Translations under genes and position numbers: made by a program
Shown here: in pieces, positions 53,261 to 63,334 of the stretch
How positions within the stretch are numbered: the stretch's first letter is position 1
How the letters are laid out: each line of letters begins with the position of its first letter
The notes under the pieces: model-generated
Databases searched by the model: none
The model's input: only the letters and a program-made list of their open reading frames with translations
What the model was told of the DNA's origin: nothing
Assembly: GCF_001881565.1 (NCBI RefSeq)
Contig: NZ_MPDJ01000004.1
Location: forward strand, 536,272-600,271
Length of the DNA stretch: 64,000 nucleotides
Reading direction: 5' to 3'
DNA from: Eisenbergiella tayi
GTDB lineage: Bacteria; Bacillota; Clostridia; Lachnospirales; Lachnospiraceae

Positions 53261-53706
53261 AGGATTAAAAAGTTAATCCTCATATTAATATGCCGACAGT
53301 AATAAAGTTTCTTATCAAAGATAAGTTTTAGATATTACGCTTAATGAAATACATTAAGTTAAATGAGGTATATGGCCTGAATAGGTGCATGGTTAATAAT
53401 TCTATGCCTGGGAAAAATGTTAATACTCTGCTACTCTTCTGTTATTGGTGACAATTTCAGAATCGTAAAAATGCGTGAGTTTCATTTGGTCAGCAGGAAA
53501 GCCGTCTCACTCGAGCGGAATCCCCACAGTAATGACATCCTCATAAGCAGTATATGAAACGATGCTGCTTAAACAGACATTCGGGACTAGCGCTGAGCAA
53601 TACAGTGAAATTATTAGGCAGAGACTTTACTTTCTGTCTTTATTGTATGTTAGGAATATATAAGTTAAATGATAGTAAATAAAAATTATTAAATAAATGC
53701 ATCAAG
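53261..53706 (+). other. Non-coding insert in the tape-measure gene, group I intron-like
   Basis: The tape-measure frame is closed by many stops here and reopens after about 446 bases. At the left edge exon TGTCGGT (53254-53260) pairs with GCCGACA (53292-53298), leaving U-G at the edge, as in a P1 helix; AGGATTAA/TTAATCCT extends it. Further on, TCAGC (53490-53494)/GCTGA (53592-53596) could be P4, GCTGAGCAATACAG and GGCAGAGACT resemble group I core segments Q and R, and AATATATAAGTT (near 53655-53666) segment S. Splicing 53260 to 53707 keeps frame. The 3' edge is uncertain (G53706 or G53757). An IStron remnant is an alternative. Confidence 0.5.
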
Positions 53707-56700
53707 AAAATATATTTCAAATTCCACTCAATAATTCCCAATAATTATACTAGTCTGAGTTCCAAAAAATTAGATATAAGTAAATTAATTTCACAGTATT
53801 CACAATTACAAGAAGAACTAACAAAATATAATTCTCTTCAATCTAAGACTATTTCCTCTCAAAATAATTATGGTGAAAGTTTAGGTGAAAGTCAGTCATC
53901 TTTCAAACAATATTTATCTTCATTAAACGGTGCCTCAGGATCTGTAGGTGGATATATTAAATATCTTTTAAGTGCAAAAGCTTCTACAATTGCATTATCT
54001 ATTGCAACCTCAGCAATGCAAATGGCATTATCTGCTGGTGTTTCATTCGCCATATCTGCCGTAGTTTCCCAAATAAGCAAATGGATTCATGCACAAGAAG
54101 AAGCAAGGCAAAATGCCGTTGAGTTATCTAATACTTATAAAGAACAACAGTCATCTTTGGATTCTCAAATCAAAAAATATAAGGAACTAAAAACAGAATT
54201 AGATAGGGGCAACCTGACCGCAGATGAAACACGTTCAATTAAAGAACAATTATTAGGAATACAAGAATCTTTAGTTGATTCCTATGGTGATGAAGTATCA
54301 AATCTTGATTTAGTAAATGGGAAATACAAAGATCAATTAGGTCTTCTAACAGAACTATCAAAAGAAAAAGCAATAGAGCATACAGTTAAGAATAGAGATG
54401 TGTACGAAGAAGCGAAAGAAGCTTTATCTGAAGAGAAAACATATAATCTTGGTCAATATTTTACCAGACCTTTTTATGCATCATTAACTGATGAACAAAA
54501 TAAATTAAATGATTTTATTAATAACTATGATAGTTCAATAAAGTTGGTTTCACAAAAAAGTGGAGTAGGATATGCTGCCTCTGGAGCAATTACTAAAGGC
54601 TCAACTCTACAAGTTCAAGGTGATGCAGAATCAGTCTATAACTTGCTTCAACAATTCTCAGAAGATCTACGAAATTTCGGAGATAAAAATGGGATTGATG
54701 TTACAAATATAACAAGTAATGTATCATCACAGTTAAGAACTATTTGGACCGATGAATTACAGGAATATAAAACGGTATATGATGAATTTGTAAATGCAGA
54801 GATTATGCGTAATGATACTCTTCGTCCTTTATATCATGATTCTATTCAAGCTGTAAAAGATTATAACGCTGCTCTGGCATCCGGAGAAGGCGTTTCTGAA
54901 GCCAAAGCGAATCTTGATTCAATTAAGGAGTCCATACAAGGTGTTACAGGACAGGTGGAAGGTTCATCAGAAGTATTTGAAGGTATTTTTGATGAGGTAA
55001 ATAGTACTTCCGAAAAAGCATATAATATCGGTCAACTATTTGAAAATGATACGACTGTACAAAATTATGCCGAACAACTTCGTGGCCTTAGTGATATTGA
55101 TTTAAAATCATTTAACTTTAATGATGATTTTATTGCACCGGGCGAAGAAGCATTCAGTTCATTAATTAATGTCCTTGGCTTGTCTGAAGATGAAACTCAA
55201 TTATTAATAGACAAATTAATAGAATTAGGTTATGTCCAAGGCAGTATATCATCGGAAAGTAGTCCCCTACCTACAATTTCTGAAACTATTTCGCTAATAT
55301 CTACTCAACTAAAGCCACAGTTCGATTCTCTTTCTGATGCGTATCAAAAGATTTTTACCCCAGATGGATTTACTAAAGAAAATATAGATAATGATATGCT
55401 GGAAAATTTGCGTTCAACTTTTAGCAACCTTGATGAATCATTAGGTATTTCTTTTGATACATCAGAACTTGAAGATTTTTTCTCTATACTGACAAATAGT
55501 AAATCAACTTCCGAACAGGTACAGAAAGCCTTTAATGATTTAGCAACATCTTATCTTTACAGTACTGATGTTATGGATCAGTTAAATGAAACTACTGCCG
55601 ATTCCATAGAAAAACAATTGGAAGAAATGGGGGTTTCAAATGCTCAGACACTTGTTGCCGAAGCATTAAATTTTAAAAACGAAGAATTAATTGCTTCCAA
55701 ACAATTTCTAGCAAAGAGAACTAAAGAACTTTCCGATGCAACTGGTTCCGAAATTGCTAAGTTTGGTGTTGAACAGCTTGCTGCCAATAATTGTTCTGAA
55801 GCTCTTGCATTATTCTATTTGCAAAAATCATTGCTCAATTCAAAAGTAATAAGTAGTGATGAAGATATAAATAATATTCTCAGATTGGCTGAAGCTGCTG
55901 GTGTTACATCAAGTTCTTTAGCTTTGCTGCAAAGTGCAAAAGCCGATTATAATAGAGCTATTGAAATGGGTGATGACGCAGCAGCACAAAGAGCTGAGCA
56001 AAGAGTACTGAAAGCTAGCGAACAACTAAAGCAAGATGTCGCGAAGTTAAAACCTCATGTTAATGTTAATACTGGTAACACATCAGCTTCAAATAACGTG
56101 AAATCAGCCGGTACTGCAGGTAAAGAAGACACTGACCCCCACGTCACTGCCTTCGAAGAACAATACAAAAAGCTCAAAGACATCCGCGACCGCGACAAAA
56201 TCAGTCAAAAGCAATACCTTGATGCTCTCCGGGCTATGTATGAAAGATATTACAAAGGGCAAGATAAATACATCGATGAATACAACAAATACCAAAAAGA
56301 ATACCTCGACGGCATGCTCGATCTATACAAGTCCGTCATCTCCGGTGTCGTCAAACAAATCGATAAGCATATCAAATCCCTTAATGATCAAAAAGATTCC
56401 GCCGTCGATTCCCTGAAATCACAGCAGGAATCAGCCAAGAAAGCGCTCGAGGCCCAAAAAGATGCTATTGAAGAGCAAATCAAACTAATTGATAAGCAAA
56501 TAGACTCCAAACAGGCCCAAATCGATGCCATAAATGAAGAAAACGAAGCACGTGAAAATGCCATAAACCTTGAAAAGGAACAATACGAGCTTGAAAGGCT
56601 CCGCAACCAGCGTACCGAATTCGTCTACAGCGGCAAAGAGAAAGGCTTCATCTACCAAACTGACAGCGGTGCCATCCGCGATCAGGAGCAGGCAGTCAAA

Positions 56701-58209
56701 GAAGCCGAGGATCAAATCCGTATTGCCAATATTGAAAAAGAAATCTCTCTCCTGGAAAAGAAAAAAGAAGTCCTGGAAGAACAGCAGAGTGCAATCGATG
56801 ATCAGATAGAGCAGGTTGATGCCTATTATGAAGAATTGATTTCCAATACAGAATCCTATTGGGACACACAAATCAAAGGCGCTGAAGACGTCAAGTCCCG
56901 CTGGGAAGAACTTCAGGATCTCAAAGAACAGCTTGAACTGAATGTCCAGCTGATATCCATGGGTATTTCACCGGATGATATCTCACAGCTGACAAGCGAA
57001 GAGCTTTTTGAAAAAGTAAAAGAACACTATCTGGGTATCCTTGCCGATATTTCTTCCGGTAATTCTCAGATGCTCTCCTCCTTATCCGACCTTGCCGGCG
57101 TAGATGTCTCTGATCTGCCCAGCTTTTTAGAGGAAACCCATGGTTATATGGAAAAATTGAGCGAAGGTATAGACTTCGCAAACCTGGATGACTCGCTCTC
57201 AACCGTAATCGACCAATTCGAAAACGTTGCAGCCGCTGCAGGCATGATGACAGGTTCAGTCATCGGAAGCACCGGTGTATCCGTCGGAACAGATAAAAGT
57301 ACAAAATCCTCTCCCGGCGGCTCCGCCAGCGGCAACGTCTCCTTTATTGATGCCGTTAAAAGCCTGGAAGACGAAAGTGTTCCCATGCTCAACAACGTTG
57401 CGGATGCTTTTGCCGGCGAAGAATCCTCGGATAACTCCTCCCAAAGCATCGCAGGCAGCGTAAACAAAGCCAAAGAAGCCATTGCAGGCTCTTCTTCCGG
57501 CAAGAAAAAATCATCCGAAGGCCAGGAAGGCTCCGGCGAAGATTCCGGCTCCCTTCTGGAAGCAATGTCTGTCCAATCCAAGGCCGCGCTGGATGAGGAA
57601 ACCGGAATTCCTGCCCAGATCCAGAAATGGCAGGAACTGAACGGTGTGCTTTCAAATATCCTGGAAAACCTGAGAAATATCGCCGCCGTTATCCCTACAC
57701 TGAATTCAGACACAAACATATCAGCGCCTGGTGCAAGTGCCGCAGGATTAGCCGCTGCAAAAGGCGGCGTTTTCAATGGCGCCAGAAATGTACTGGTATC
57801 TGAATACAACCAGTTGGAAACTATTATACATAAAAATGGAACCTACGAAATCACTTCATCTCCGACACTGACAGATTTACGCCCCGGGGACCAGGTTCTC
57901 AACAACAGCCAGACTCTTTCCTTAATCAGGACGAAAAACAGGGCAGCCGCCAATCGTTCAAACGGATTATTCATAGGGAATTCCCTCTCTCCCCTGCCCG
58001 AATTGCAGCTGCGCAATACCGTTCTGGATCATTCCTTCGCATCCCCGATGGCACCGCAGTTCTTATCAAATGATAACCGAAACAGCCTCGTCAATGTCAG
58101 TATCGGCGATGTCATCCTTGAAAATGTCCAGAATGCAGACGCACTCTCCAGACAAATCGTCATGCGGCTGCCGACCCAAATCAAACAGGAATTATCAAAA
58201 AGGGGGTAA
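53707..58209 (+). CDS. Tape measure protein, second part
   Basis: About 1500 residues, giving a spliced product near 2016. The open frame reaches back to about 53684; the first ATG is at 54016 without a ribosome site, so the part makes sense only joined to exon 1 or as a fused remnant. Contents: a short hydrophobic patch (STIALSIATSAMQMALSAGVSFAISAVV), long coiled regions, a dense coiled coil at about 56,330-56,900 (QQESAKKALEAQKDAIEEQIKLIDKQ), and a glycine/serine-rich tail. Base use changes abruptly near 56,110, from AT-rich codons to C-ending codons like the neighbouring tail genes, pointing to recombination inside the gene. Confidence 0.75.
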   Translation, partial: KIYFKFHSIIPNNYTSLSSKKLDISKLISQYSQLQEELTKYNSLQSKTISSQNNYGESLGESQSSFKQYLSSLNGASGSVGGYIKYLLSAKASTIALSIATSAMQMALSAGVSFAISAVVSQISKWIHAQEEARQNAVELSNTYKEQQSSLDSQIKKYKELKTELDRGNLTADETRSIKEQLLGIQESLVDSYGDEVSNLDLVNGKYKDQLGLLTELSKEKAIEHTVKNRDVYEEAKEALSEEKTYNLGQYFTRPFYASLTDEQNKLNDFINNYDSSIKLVSQKSGVGYAASGAITKGSTLQVQGDAESVYNLLQQFSEDLRNFGDKNGIDVTNITSNVSSQLRTIWTDELQEYKTVYDEFVNAEIMRNDTLRPLYHDSIQAVKDYNAALASGEGVSEAKANLDSIKESIQGVTGQVEGSSEVFEGIFDEVNSTSEKAYNIGQLFENDTTVQNYAEQLRGLSDIDLKSFNFNDDFIAPGEEAFSSLINVLGLSEDETQLLIDKLIELGYVQGSISSESSPLPTISETISLISTQLKPQFDSLSDAYQKIFTPDGFTKENIDNDMLENLRSTFSNLDESLGISFDTSELEDFFSILTNSKSTSEQVQKAFNDLATSYLYSTDVMDQLNETTADSIEKQLEEMGVSNAQTLVAEALNFKNEELIASKQFLAKRTKELSDATGSEIAKFGVEQLAANNCSEALALFYLQKSLLNSKVISSDEDINNILRLAEAAGVTSSSLALLQSAKADYNRAIEMGDDAAAQRAEQRVLKASEQLKQDVAKLKPHVNVNTGNTSASNNVKSAGTAGKEDTDPHVTAFEEQYKKLKDIRDRDKISQKQYLDALRAMYERYYKGQDKYIDEYNKYQKEYLDGMLDLYKSVISGVVKQIDKHIKSLNDQKDSAVDSLKSQQESAKKALEAQKDAIEEQIKLIDKQIDSKQAQIDAINEENEARENAINLEKEQYELERLRNQRTEFVYSGKEKGFIYQTDSGAIRDQEQAVKEAEDQIRIANIEKEISLLEKKKEVLEEQQSAIDDQIEQVDAYYEELISNTESYWDTQIKGAEDVKSRWEELQDLKEQLELNVQLISMGISPDDISQLTSEELFEKVKEHYLGILADISSGNSQMLSSLSDLAGVDVSDLPSFLEETHGYMEKLSEGIDFANLDDSLSTVIDQFENVAAAAGMMTGSVIGSTGVSVGTDKSTKSSPGGSASGNVSFIDAVKSLEDESVPMLNNVADAFAGEESSDNSSQSIAGSVNKAKEAIAGSSSGKKKSSEGQEGSGEDSGSLLEAMSVQSKAALDEETGIPAQIQKWQELNGVLSNILENLRNIAAVIPTLNSDTNISAPGASAAGLAAAKGGVFNGARNVLVSEYNQLETIIHKNGTYEITSSPTLTDLRPGDQVLNNSQTLSLIRTKNRAAANRSNGLFIGNSLSPLPELQLRNTVLDHSFASPMAPQFLSNDNRNSLVNVSIGDVILENVQNADALSRQIVMRLPTQIKQELSKRG

Positions 58210-58215
58210 TCAGTT

Positions 58216-58245
58216 AAGGGTATGCAGTTCATGCATACCCTTTTA
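58216..58245 (+). terminator. Terminator-like hairpin after the tape-measure gene
   Basis: AAGGGTATGCA (58216-58226) pairs with TGCATACCCTT (58232-58242), then TTTAAA. It lies directly before the next ATG at 58250 and may lower expression of the genes that follow. Confidence 0.75.
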
Positions 58246-58249
58246 AATT

Positions 58250-58501
58250 ATGGAAAAATACGATGAAAAGGCAATTACCGTTCTCGCCAGGGCAATTGCC
58301 GATACTTTAAACAATGCGAGATACGACTATGAAGGTTTTATACAAAAAGACAACGGTGACGGGACCTGCCAGGTCATCGTCAACCAGCAGCGTTACGATA
58401 TTAAAAATGGAACCGCATTTACTTTTGTTCCCGGAAATAAATGCCTTGTCTACTGCATTTCCGGCGATTTTAACCGGAAGGTGATAATTGCAAAATTGTA
58501 A
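58250..58501 (+). CDS. Small tail-module protein
   Basis: Protein of 83 residues: an N-terminal helix (MEKYDEKAITVLARAIADTLNNARYDYEGFIQ) then a predicted OB-like beta part (GDGTCQVIVNQQRYDIKN... CLVYCISGDFNRKVIIAKL). It resembles small beta-barrel baseplate proteins in plan. The ATG lacks a ribosome site because a terminator hairpin precedes it. Confidence 0.5.
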   Translation: MEKYDEKAITVLARAIADTLNNARYDYEGFIQKDNGDGTCQVIVNQQRYDIKNGTAFTFVPGNKCLVYCISGDFNRKVIIAKL

Positions 58502-58531
58502 CAGATTATCCTCACTCATGGAGGTGAATAT

Positions 58532-59629
58532 ATGTCAATCCCTTATAAAAAACTGAAAAATTTACCCGAAGCGCAGAATCTTCAGGATTCTGACATCACA
58601 ATCATAGAAGATTTGGATACCACCCGGAAAGGAACTCTGAGACAGCTGGTCCAATATCTGAAATGGCACAATGACATCAATACCTATTATGCACACCAGG
58701 AGAACATAGGTGCCGCAAACGGCATAGCCCCCCTGGACGAAAACACAAAACTCCCCGCCGGCAATCTTCTCTTCGGAAACGAAGCCGGAACGGTCTTTGA
58801 AGGTTCCGCCGGAAAAGAACTGGAAGACAGCGTAAACGTTCATAAAGCTGACAACAGCAGACACATTTCAAACGAAGAACGGACAGAATGGAACGACACC
58901 AGCAGCAAAAAGCATGTACACAATAACAAAAGCACGCTGGATAAGCTTACCCAGACCATGCTCGACAAACTTGCGGATGTGGCGGAAGGAGCACAGGTCA
59001 ATGTACAGGCGGACTGGAATGTAAGTGATACCTCTTCAGACGCTTACATCAAAAATAAACCTGCTGCATTTCCGCCCTCCTCCCACACCCATGTCGTCGC
59101 CCAGATATCCGATATGCCCACCAAATTGTCCCAGTTCACCAATGATGCCGGCTATCTTACCTCAGCCGATATTGATTCGGGCCAGAACCATACCCATGCC
59201 AATAAAGGCGTTCTCGATTCCATCACCCAGGAATCGGTAGATAAATGGAATACTTCCTACGTCCACCCAAACAGCGGTGTAACCGCAGGAACCTATAAAA
59301 GTGTTACCGTAAATGCCCAGGGACACGTAACCAGCGGAACTAATCCTACCACCCTGGCCGGATACGGCATTACAGACGCCGCCGCCAAATCCCATACCCA
59401 CAACTATGCCGGCTCAGATACTCCGGGCGGAGCGGCTGCCAGTGCGGCCAAGCTTTCCGCTAACCGGACCATCTCCCTGACCGGCGATGTCAGCGGTTCC
59501 GTCTCCACCAACCTCTCAGGAAATGTTTCCATAGCCGCCACCTTAAGCGGCGGCGTATTAAAAGAAGCGATAAGCAAGACCGAACCTTCCGGGCTTTCCT
59601 TAAACAATTACTGGCTTCAGGAATACTAA
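58532..59629 (+). CDS. Tail fibre / receptor-binding protein with His-x-His repeats
   Basis: Protein of 365 residues. After an N-terminal attachment part (YKKLKNLPEAQNLQDSDITIIEDLDTT) come repeats with His pairs: HVHNN, SHTHVV, NHTHAN, SHTHNY, each likely holding a metal ion along a trimeric fibre axis, separated by phage-fibre phrases (TKLSQFTNDAGYLTSAD, GVTAGTYKSVTVNAQGHVTSGTNPTTLAGYGI). ATG at 58532 with GGAGGTGA. It probably decides target specificity. It lacks a chaperone gene beside it. Confidence 0.85.
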   Translation: MSIPYKKLKNLPEAQNLQDSDITIIEDLDTTRKGTLRQLVQYLKWHNDINTYYAHQENIGAANGIAPLDENTKLPAGNLLFGNEAGTVFEGSAGKELEDSVNVHKADNSRHISNEERTEWNDTSSKKHVHNNKSTLDKLTQTMLDKLADVAEGAQVNVQADWNVSDTSSDAYIKNKPAAFPPSSHTHVVAQISDMPTKLSQFTNDAGYLTSADIDSGQNHTHANKGVLDSITQESVDKWNTSYVHPNSGVTAGTYKSVTVNAQGHVTSGTNPTTLAGYGITDAAAKSHTHNYAGSDTPGGAAASAAKLSANRTISLTGDVSGSVSTNLSGNVSIAATLSGGVLKEAISKTEPSGLSLNNYWLQEY

Positions 59630-59639
59630 GGAGGATATT

Positions 59640-60788
59640 ATGGCGACTTTAAATACTCCCTTAATACATCCCATTTATGCTTTCGATCCTCAGTATAACT
59701 ATTCCGTTTCCTTTACCTATACCGGAAACCAGACCGTCCGCAACCGCGCTGTCGTTCTGGATAACGATACCTATCAGACCGTATATGATTCCGAACAGGA
59801 CCGGATGCGGCTGGATCATGTTTTCCCCGGCGGCACCTTCGTTCCCGGGAAAACCTATCAGGTCCGGATCCAGGTTTTTGATGCTTACGGCAACGAATCC
59901 GCCCTTTCCGCTCCCGTACTCTTCTATTGTTTTACGACACCTGAATTTTATTTTGAAGATATGCAGGATACTGCCACCCTTCATACAGCAAATCCGAAAT
60001 TAACACTTCATTATTTTCAGAGTGAACGCGAACCCCTCCAGGATTTTCAATTTTACCTTTATGACTATGATAAATCTCTGGCAGCTTCCTCCAGCCATAA
60101 ATATGATCCCGCCGATATGAGCCATACATTCTATGGGCTGAAAAATGAAAGCGAATACTATATTAGAGCTACCGGAACCACTGTCCACGGTTTTTCTGTC
60201 GACACCGGGTATATAAAAATCAATATCCAGTATTTTGTCATGCCCGCCAACGTGCTTTTCGAAGCAAAAAACCATCCTGAAAACGGCAGTATTACTCTGG
60301 AAAGCGGAGTCATCGATATCGGCTATGAAATCGATAATGACAACTATTCCATTAAAAACAGCGAACTGATCATAGGCAGTGACAACACCCTGACCTACAA
60401 TGCCGGATTTAAAATAACCGACGAATTTAAGGTATTTGTCAAAGCCAGAAAACTACCACTGAACTCAGCTTTTTTCAAAATGCGCTGTCCGGAAACAGGA
60501 AATTATCTTGATATCCATGTTGAAAAACTGGGAAAAGCTTATTATGGAGTCCTGCATGTTCCTTATGGGAAAACCCTTGGAGCTTATCATGTTTTCGCAG
60601 AACTTCCTCAATCCTGTCTTGCCGATACCCAGGGCTTCCTGCTCGCCGATACGGAAAATAACCTGATCATGCTTGCAGACACTGATTATCAGGACCTCTA
60701 TACCACAGTATTTGAAATCAGTTATAAAAAGGGACTCTATGATTTACACATCTACTATGAAGCAGATACCGTAACCGAAGACATTTGA
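59640..60788 (+). CDS. Fn3-like tail/baseplate structural protein
   Basis: Protein of 382 residues. The first 200 residues look like two fibronectin-III/Ig-like sandwiches (YSVSFTYTGNQTVRNRAVVLDNDTYQTVYDSEQ... GKTYQVRIQVFDAYGNESALSAP; FYGLKNESEYYIRATGTTVHGFSVDTGYI); the rest is beta-rich. Such domains decorate tail tips and bind carbohydrate. Start ATG 59640 with AAGGAGG, 10 bases after the fibre gene. Confidence 0.65.
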   Translation: MATLNTPLIHPIYAFDPQYNYSVSFTYTGNQTVRNRAVVLDNDTYQTVYDSEQDRMRLDHVFPGGTFVPGKTYQVRIQVFDAYGNESALSAPVLFYCFTTPEFYFEDMQDTATLHTANPKLTLHYFQSEREPLQDFQFYLYDYDKSLAASSSHKYDPADMSHTFYGLKNESEYYIRATGTTVHGFSVDTGYIKINIQYFVMPANVLFEAKNHPENGSITLESGVIDIGYEIDNDNYSIKNSELIIGSDNTLTYNAGFKITDEFKVFVKARKLPLNSAFFKMRCPETGNYLDIHVEKLGKAYYGVLHVPYGKTLGAYHVFAELPQSCLADTQGFLLADTENNLIMLADTDYQDLYTTVFEISYKKGLYDLHIYYEADTVTEDI

Positions 60789-60805
60789 AAGGAGACTGAC
60801 GCACT

Positions 60806-61708
60806 ATGCTATTTCTTGGAACCACATTTTTCAGCGGCTCCCACACTCTGGATCCGCCCGCCGTTCATGTCAGTCCTGTCACAGAAATAAAACTCACCAA
60901 CGGCACATTTGATCATCTGTATGTCAGTAAAAACTCGGAGGAAACCATCGAAAGCACCCATAACGAATGGAACGGCGATACTCTGCTGAGTGCTCCCTTC
61001 GATGACAGCCTCGATGCCGGCAACTCCGGCTTCAGCTTGAGAAATACCGACGTTATGATCGTGAAATGCCGTGAAAAGGGAAGTATGGACTGGATTACCA
61101 TCCATACCAAAGATATCAATACCATTGAAGATTTCAAAATGCTTTACTTCTACCGTTATGCACGCGGAAACACGGATTATGAATTTATGCTTTCCTCCAC
61201 CTGCAACGGTATTGAAAACAGCTACATAACCAGAGAAGTCCACTCTGATTTTAACGGATTTTTCCTGGTCAACCAGAATAATGCCATAGGAACTGTCTAT
61301 AACCTTGACGGCTGCGATACTACCAGAACTGTTTCCGGTGAGGCCGTTCCCCTTTTAAACAGCCAATATGCCAAGGTTGTCAGCAACGGCGCCTATAACT
61401 ACGATACCGGCACCGTAACCGGTGTTTTCCTCAAAACAGATACACAGGACTGCATGGCTGACCTGTCCGGCGGCATACAGCTCAGAAAGGATTTTATTGA
61501 CTATCTGACAGATAAAACGCCCAAAATTCTCAAATGGGATGACGGCCGTATCTGGATGATTCAAATTGTAGGGACACCCACCGATACGGAAGAAGGCCAT
61601 AAGGATCTGCGGAAAATCACCTTCCAGTTTGCAGAAATCGGTGATGTCAGGGATCCCAAATCTTTATATACCAATGGCTTAAGTCCTGTCGGCGTGGAAT
61701 GGTGGTGA
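60806..61708 (+). CDS. Tail tip/baseplate protein of unknown type
   Basis: Protein of 300 residues, beta-rich, ending KTPKILKWDDGRIWMIQIVGTPTDTEEGHKDLRKITFQFAEIGDVRDPKSLYTNGL. This ending resembles distal-tail-like proteins that fit onto the tube, but I cannot name it. ATG at 60806 after AAAGGAG; three bases before the next gene. Confidence 0.55.
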   Translation: MLFLGTTFFSGSHTLDPPAVHVSPVTEIKLTNGTFDHLYVSKNSEETIESTHNEWNGDTLLSAPFDDSLDAGNSGFSLRNTDVMIVKCREKGSMDWITIHTKDINTIEDFKMLYFYRYARGNTDYEFMLSSTCNGIENSYITREVHSDFNGFFLVNQNNAIGTVYNLDGCDTTRTVSGEAVPLLNSQYAKVVSNGAYNYDTGTVTGVFLKTDTQDCMADLSGGIQLRKDFIDYLTDKTPKILKWDDGRIWMIQIVGTPTDTEEGHKDLRKITFQFAEIGDVRDPKSLYTNGLSPVGVEWW

Positions 61709-61711
61709 TTT

Positions 61712-63319
61712 ATGAGATATACAATAACCGAAGAAGACAAGCTTCTTTTCAGCCAGGGATCCCTGGATTACAAATACCGTTTCAGCGTCATGAAGGGCAG
61801 CCAGATTGTGGATGTCCTTTACGGGGTTTCCCAGGCGGGAACCTATGGCATAAACGGAGAATCCGATATCCGGCGCACACTGAATTTTACACTGACCCTG
61901 GAAGAATTCCATACAAATATCGAAGAAAAAATACAGAGCTGGTTCGGACTGGATTTCAAATTTGAAATCGGTATATACAGCATTCTTAACAACGATTATT
62001 TATGGTATCCCTGCGGCACTTATCTGATTACCGCTTCCAATACCCAATATAACAGCACAAGCCACACCCTGTCCTTAACCGTATCGGATTGGTTCGCCAA
62101 ACTGAACGGAACCCGAAACGGACAGATAGGCGGCTCTCCCCTTATCAAAATTCCGGTGCAGGACGAGGATGGAAATAAATCCACGCTCCGGGATGTCCTT
62201 TCTGTCGTGGTGAAACAGCAGGGAGGAATCGAGAATTACATAATTGATGATATCGGGGAATTTTATGGTATGCAGTCTAATAACCCGGACTATGAAAAAT
62301 ATCGGGAAGATAATCCCGACTGGAACCGTCTCCCCTATGATCTGGAATTCAATATAGGCTGCATGGCCGCGGATGAAATCAATGAGATCACCGGACTTTA
62401 CCCATATATCCAGAAATATTTCGATGTATACAATAACTTTTGCTGCCATGGGATCCCTTCCTGCGAAAATGATCCGATTACACTTGATAACATTTTTCTC
62501 AAATCAGTAATAACGGAAAGCGGAGAATCCGCAGACTATGATATAGAAAATATAAGGAATGTTACAGAAGTTCTCGGCTCCGTTTATGACATCGATAGAA
62601 TGGCTACCGAATGCACCATGTCCGGAAATACCTACCGGTTACAGCTGACGGAATATGATAAATATGTATCCAACGATTACATCGCCTTTATTCCGAACGC
62701 CGACAGCCTGGACGGAATGCAGTTACAGATTAACGGCCTCTCTCCTGTTCCGATCTATTACGAGAATACCACTACCCCGGTTGCAAAGGGAACCATGCAC
62801 AAAGATGAAACCTATGTACTGCTGTACAAAAAAGTGGATTCCACAGGCCGTTTTTACTATCTTGGCCAATATCAGCCTCACGCCGTATGCGTGCTTACGG
62901 CGTCCCCGGATGATCCTGTATACACCAAACAGTATTTTACGGAACGATACAACTGCAAAAATATTGTATTCCGCGTGGAGCCGGATAATCCCTTCACAAT
63001 TCAGCAGATAGGCATCGTACTTGATGTCAAAACCGGAGATAAATATGAAAATATACAATCTGATTCCGTAGCGATAGAAAACGCCATCTATGACAATATC
63101 AAAACCTCTTCCTGGAACGATGCTGTCACAATAACAACCCTCTGCATCCCTTGGCTGGATGTATTTGAAAAAGTGACCTGGCAGAAACAGGATACCAGGG
63201 AACCCTGTCAATATATCATAAAAAACATATCTCATAATCTGGGAGGCACCGTTCCCACTACCTCCATAACCATGTACCGTTTTCATCCGTTCCTTTATGA
63301 TTATGAGATTCCACGATAG
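61712..63319 (+). CDS. DUF5048 phage tail protein (hub-like)
   Basis: Protein of 535 residues. The N-terminal part (VSQAGTYGINGESDIRRTLNFTLTLEE... WYPCGTYLITASNTQYNSTSHTLSLTVSDWFAKLNGTRNG) matches DUF5048-type proteins from clostridial phages; the C-terminus (WLDVFEKVTWQKQDTREPCQYIIKNISHNLGGTVPTTSITMYRFHPF) resembles tail-hub domains. Role: central part of the tail tip. Start ATG 61712, GGTGAT upstream. Confidence 0.7.
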   Translation: MRYTITEEDKLLFSQGSLDYKYRFSVMKGSQIVDVLYGVSQAGTYGINGESDIRRTLNFTLTLEEFHTNIEEKIQSWFGLDFKFEIGIYSILNNDYLWYPCGTYLITASNTQYNSTSHTLSLTVSDWFAKLNGTRNGQIGGSPLIKIPVQDEDGNKSTLRDVLSVVVKQQGGIENYIIDDIGEFYGMQSNNPDYEKYREDNPDWNRLPYDLEFNIGCMAADEINEITGLYPYIQKYFDVYNNFCCHGIPSCENDPITLDNIFLKSVITESGESADYDIENIRNVTEVLGSVYDIDRMATECTMSGNTYRLQLTEYDKYVSNDYIAFIPNADSLDGMQLQINGLSPVPIYYENTTTPVAKGTMHKDETYVLLYKKVDSTGRFYYLGQYQPHAVCVLTASPDDPVYTKQYFTERYNCKNIVFRVEPDNPFTIQQIGIVLDVKTGDKYENIQSDSVAIENAIYDNIKTSSWNDAVTITTLCIPWLDVFEKVTWQKQDTREPCQYIIKNISHNLGGTVPTTSITMYRFHPFLYDYEIPR

Positions 63320-63334
63320 AAAGGAGGTGAAATA

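Noticed and set aside
53303-53706. Group II intron or intein as the tape-measure insert
   Set aside because: No GUGYG start, no domain V motif, and in-frame stops rule out an intein.
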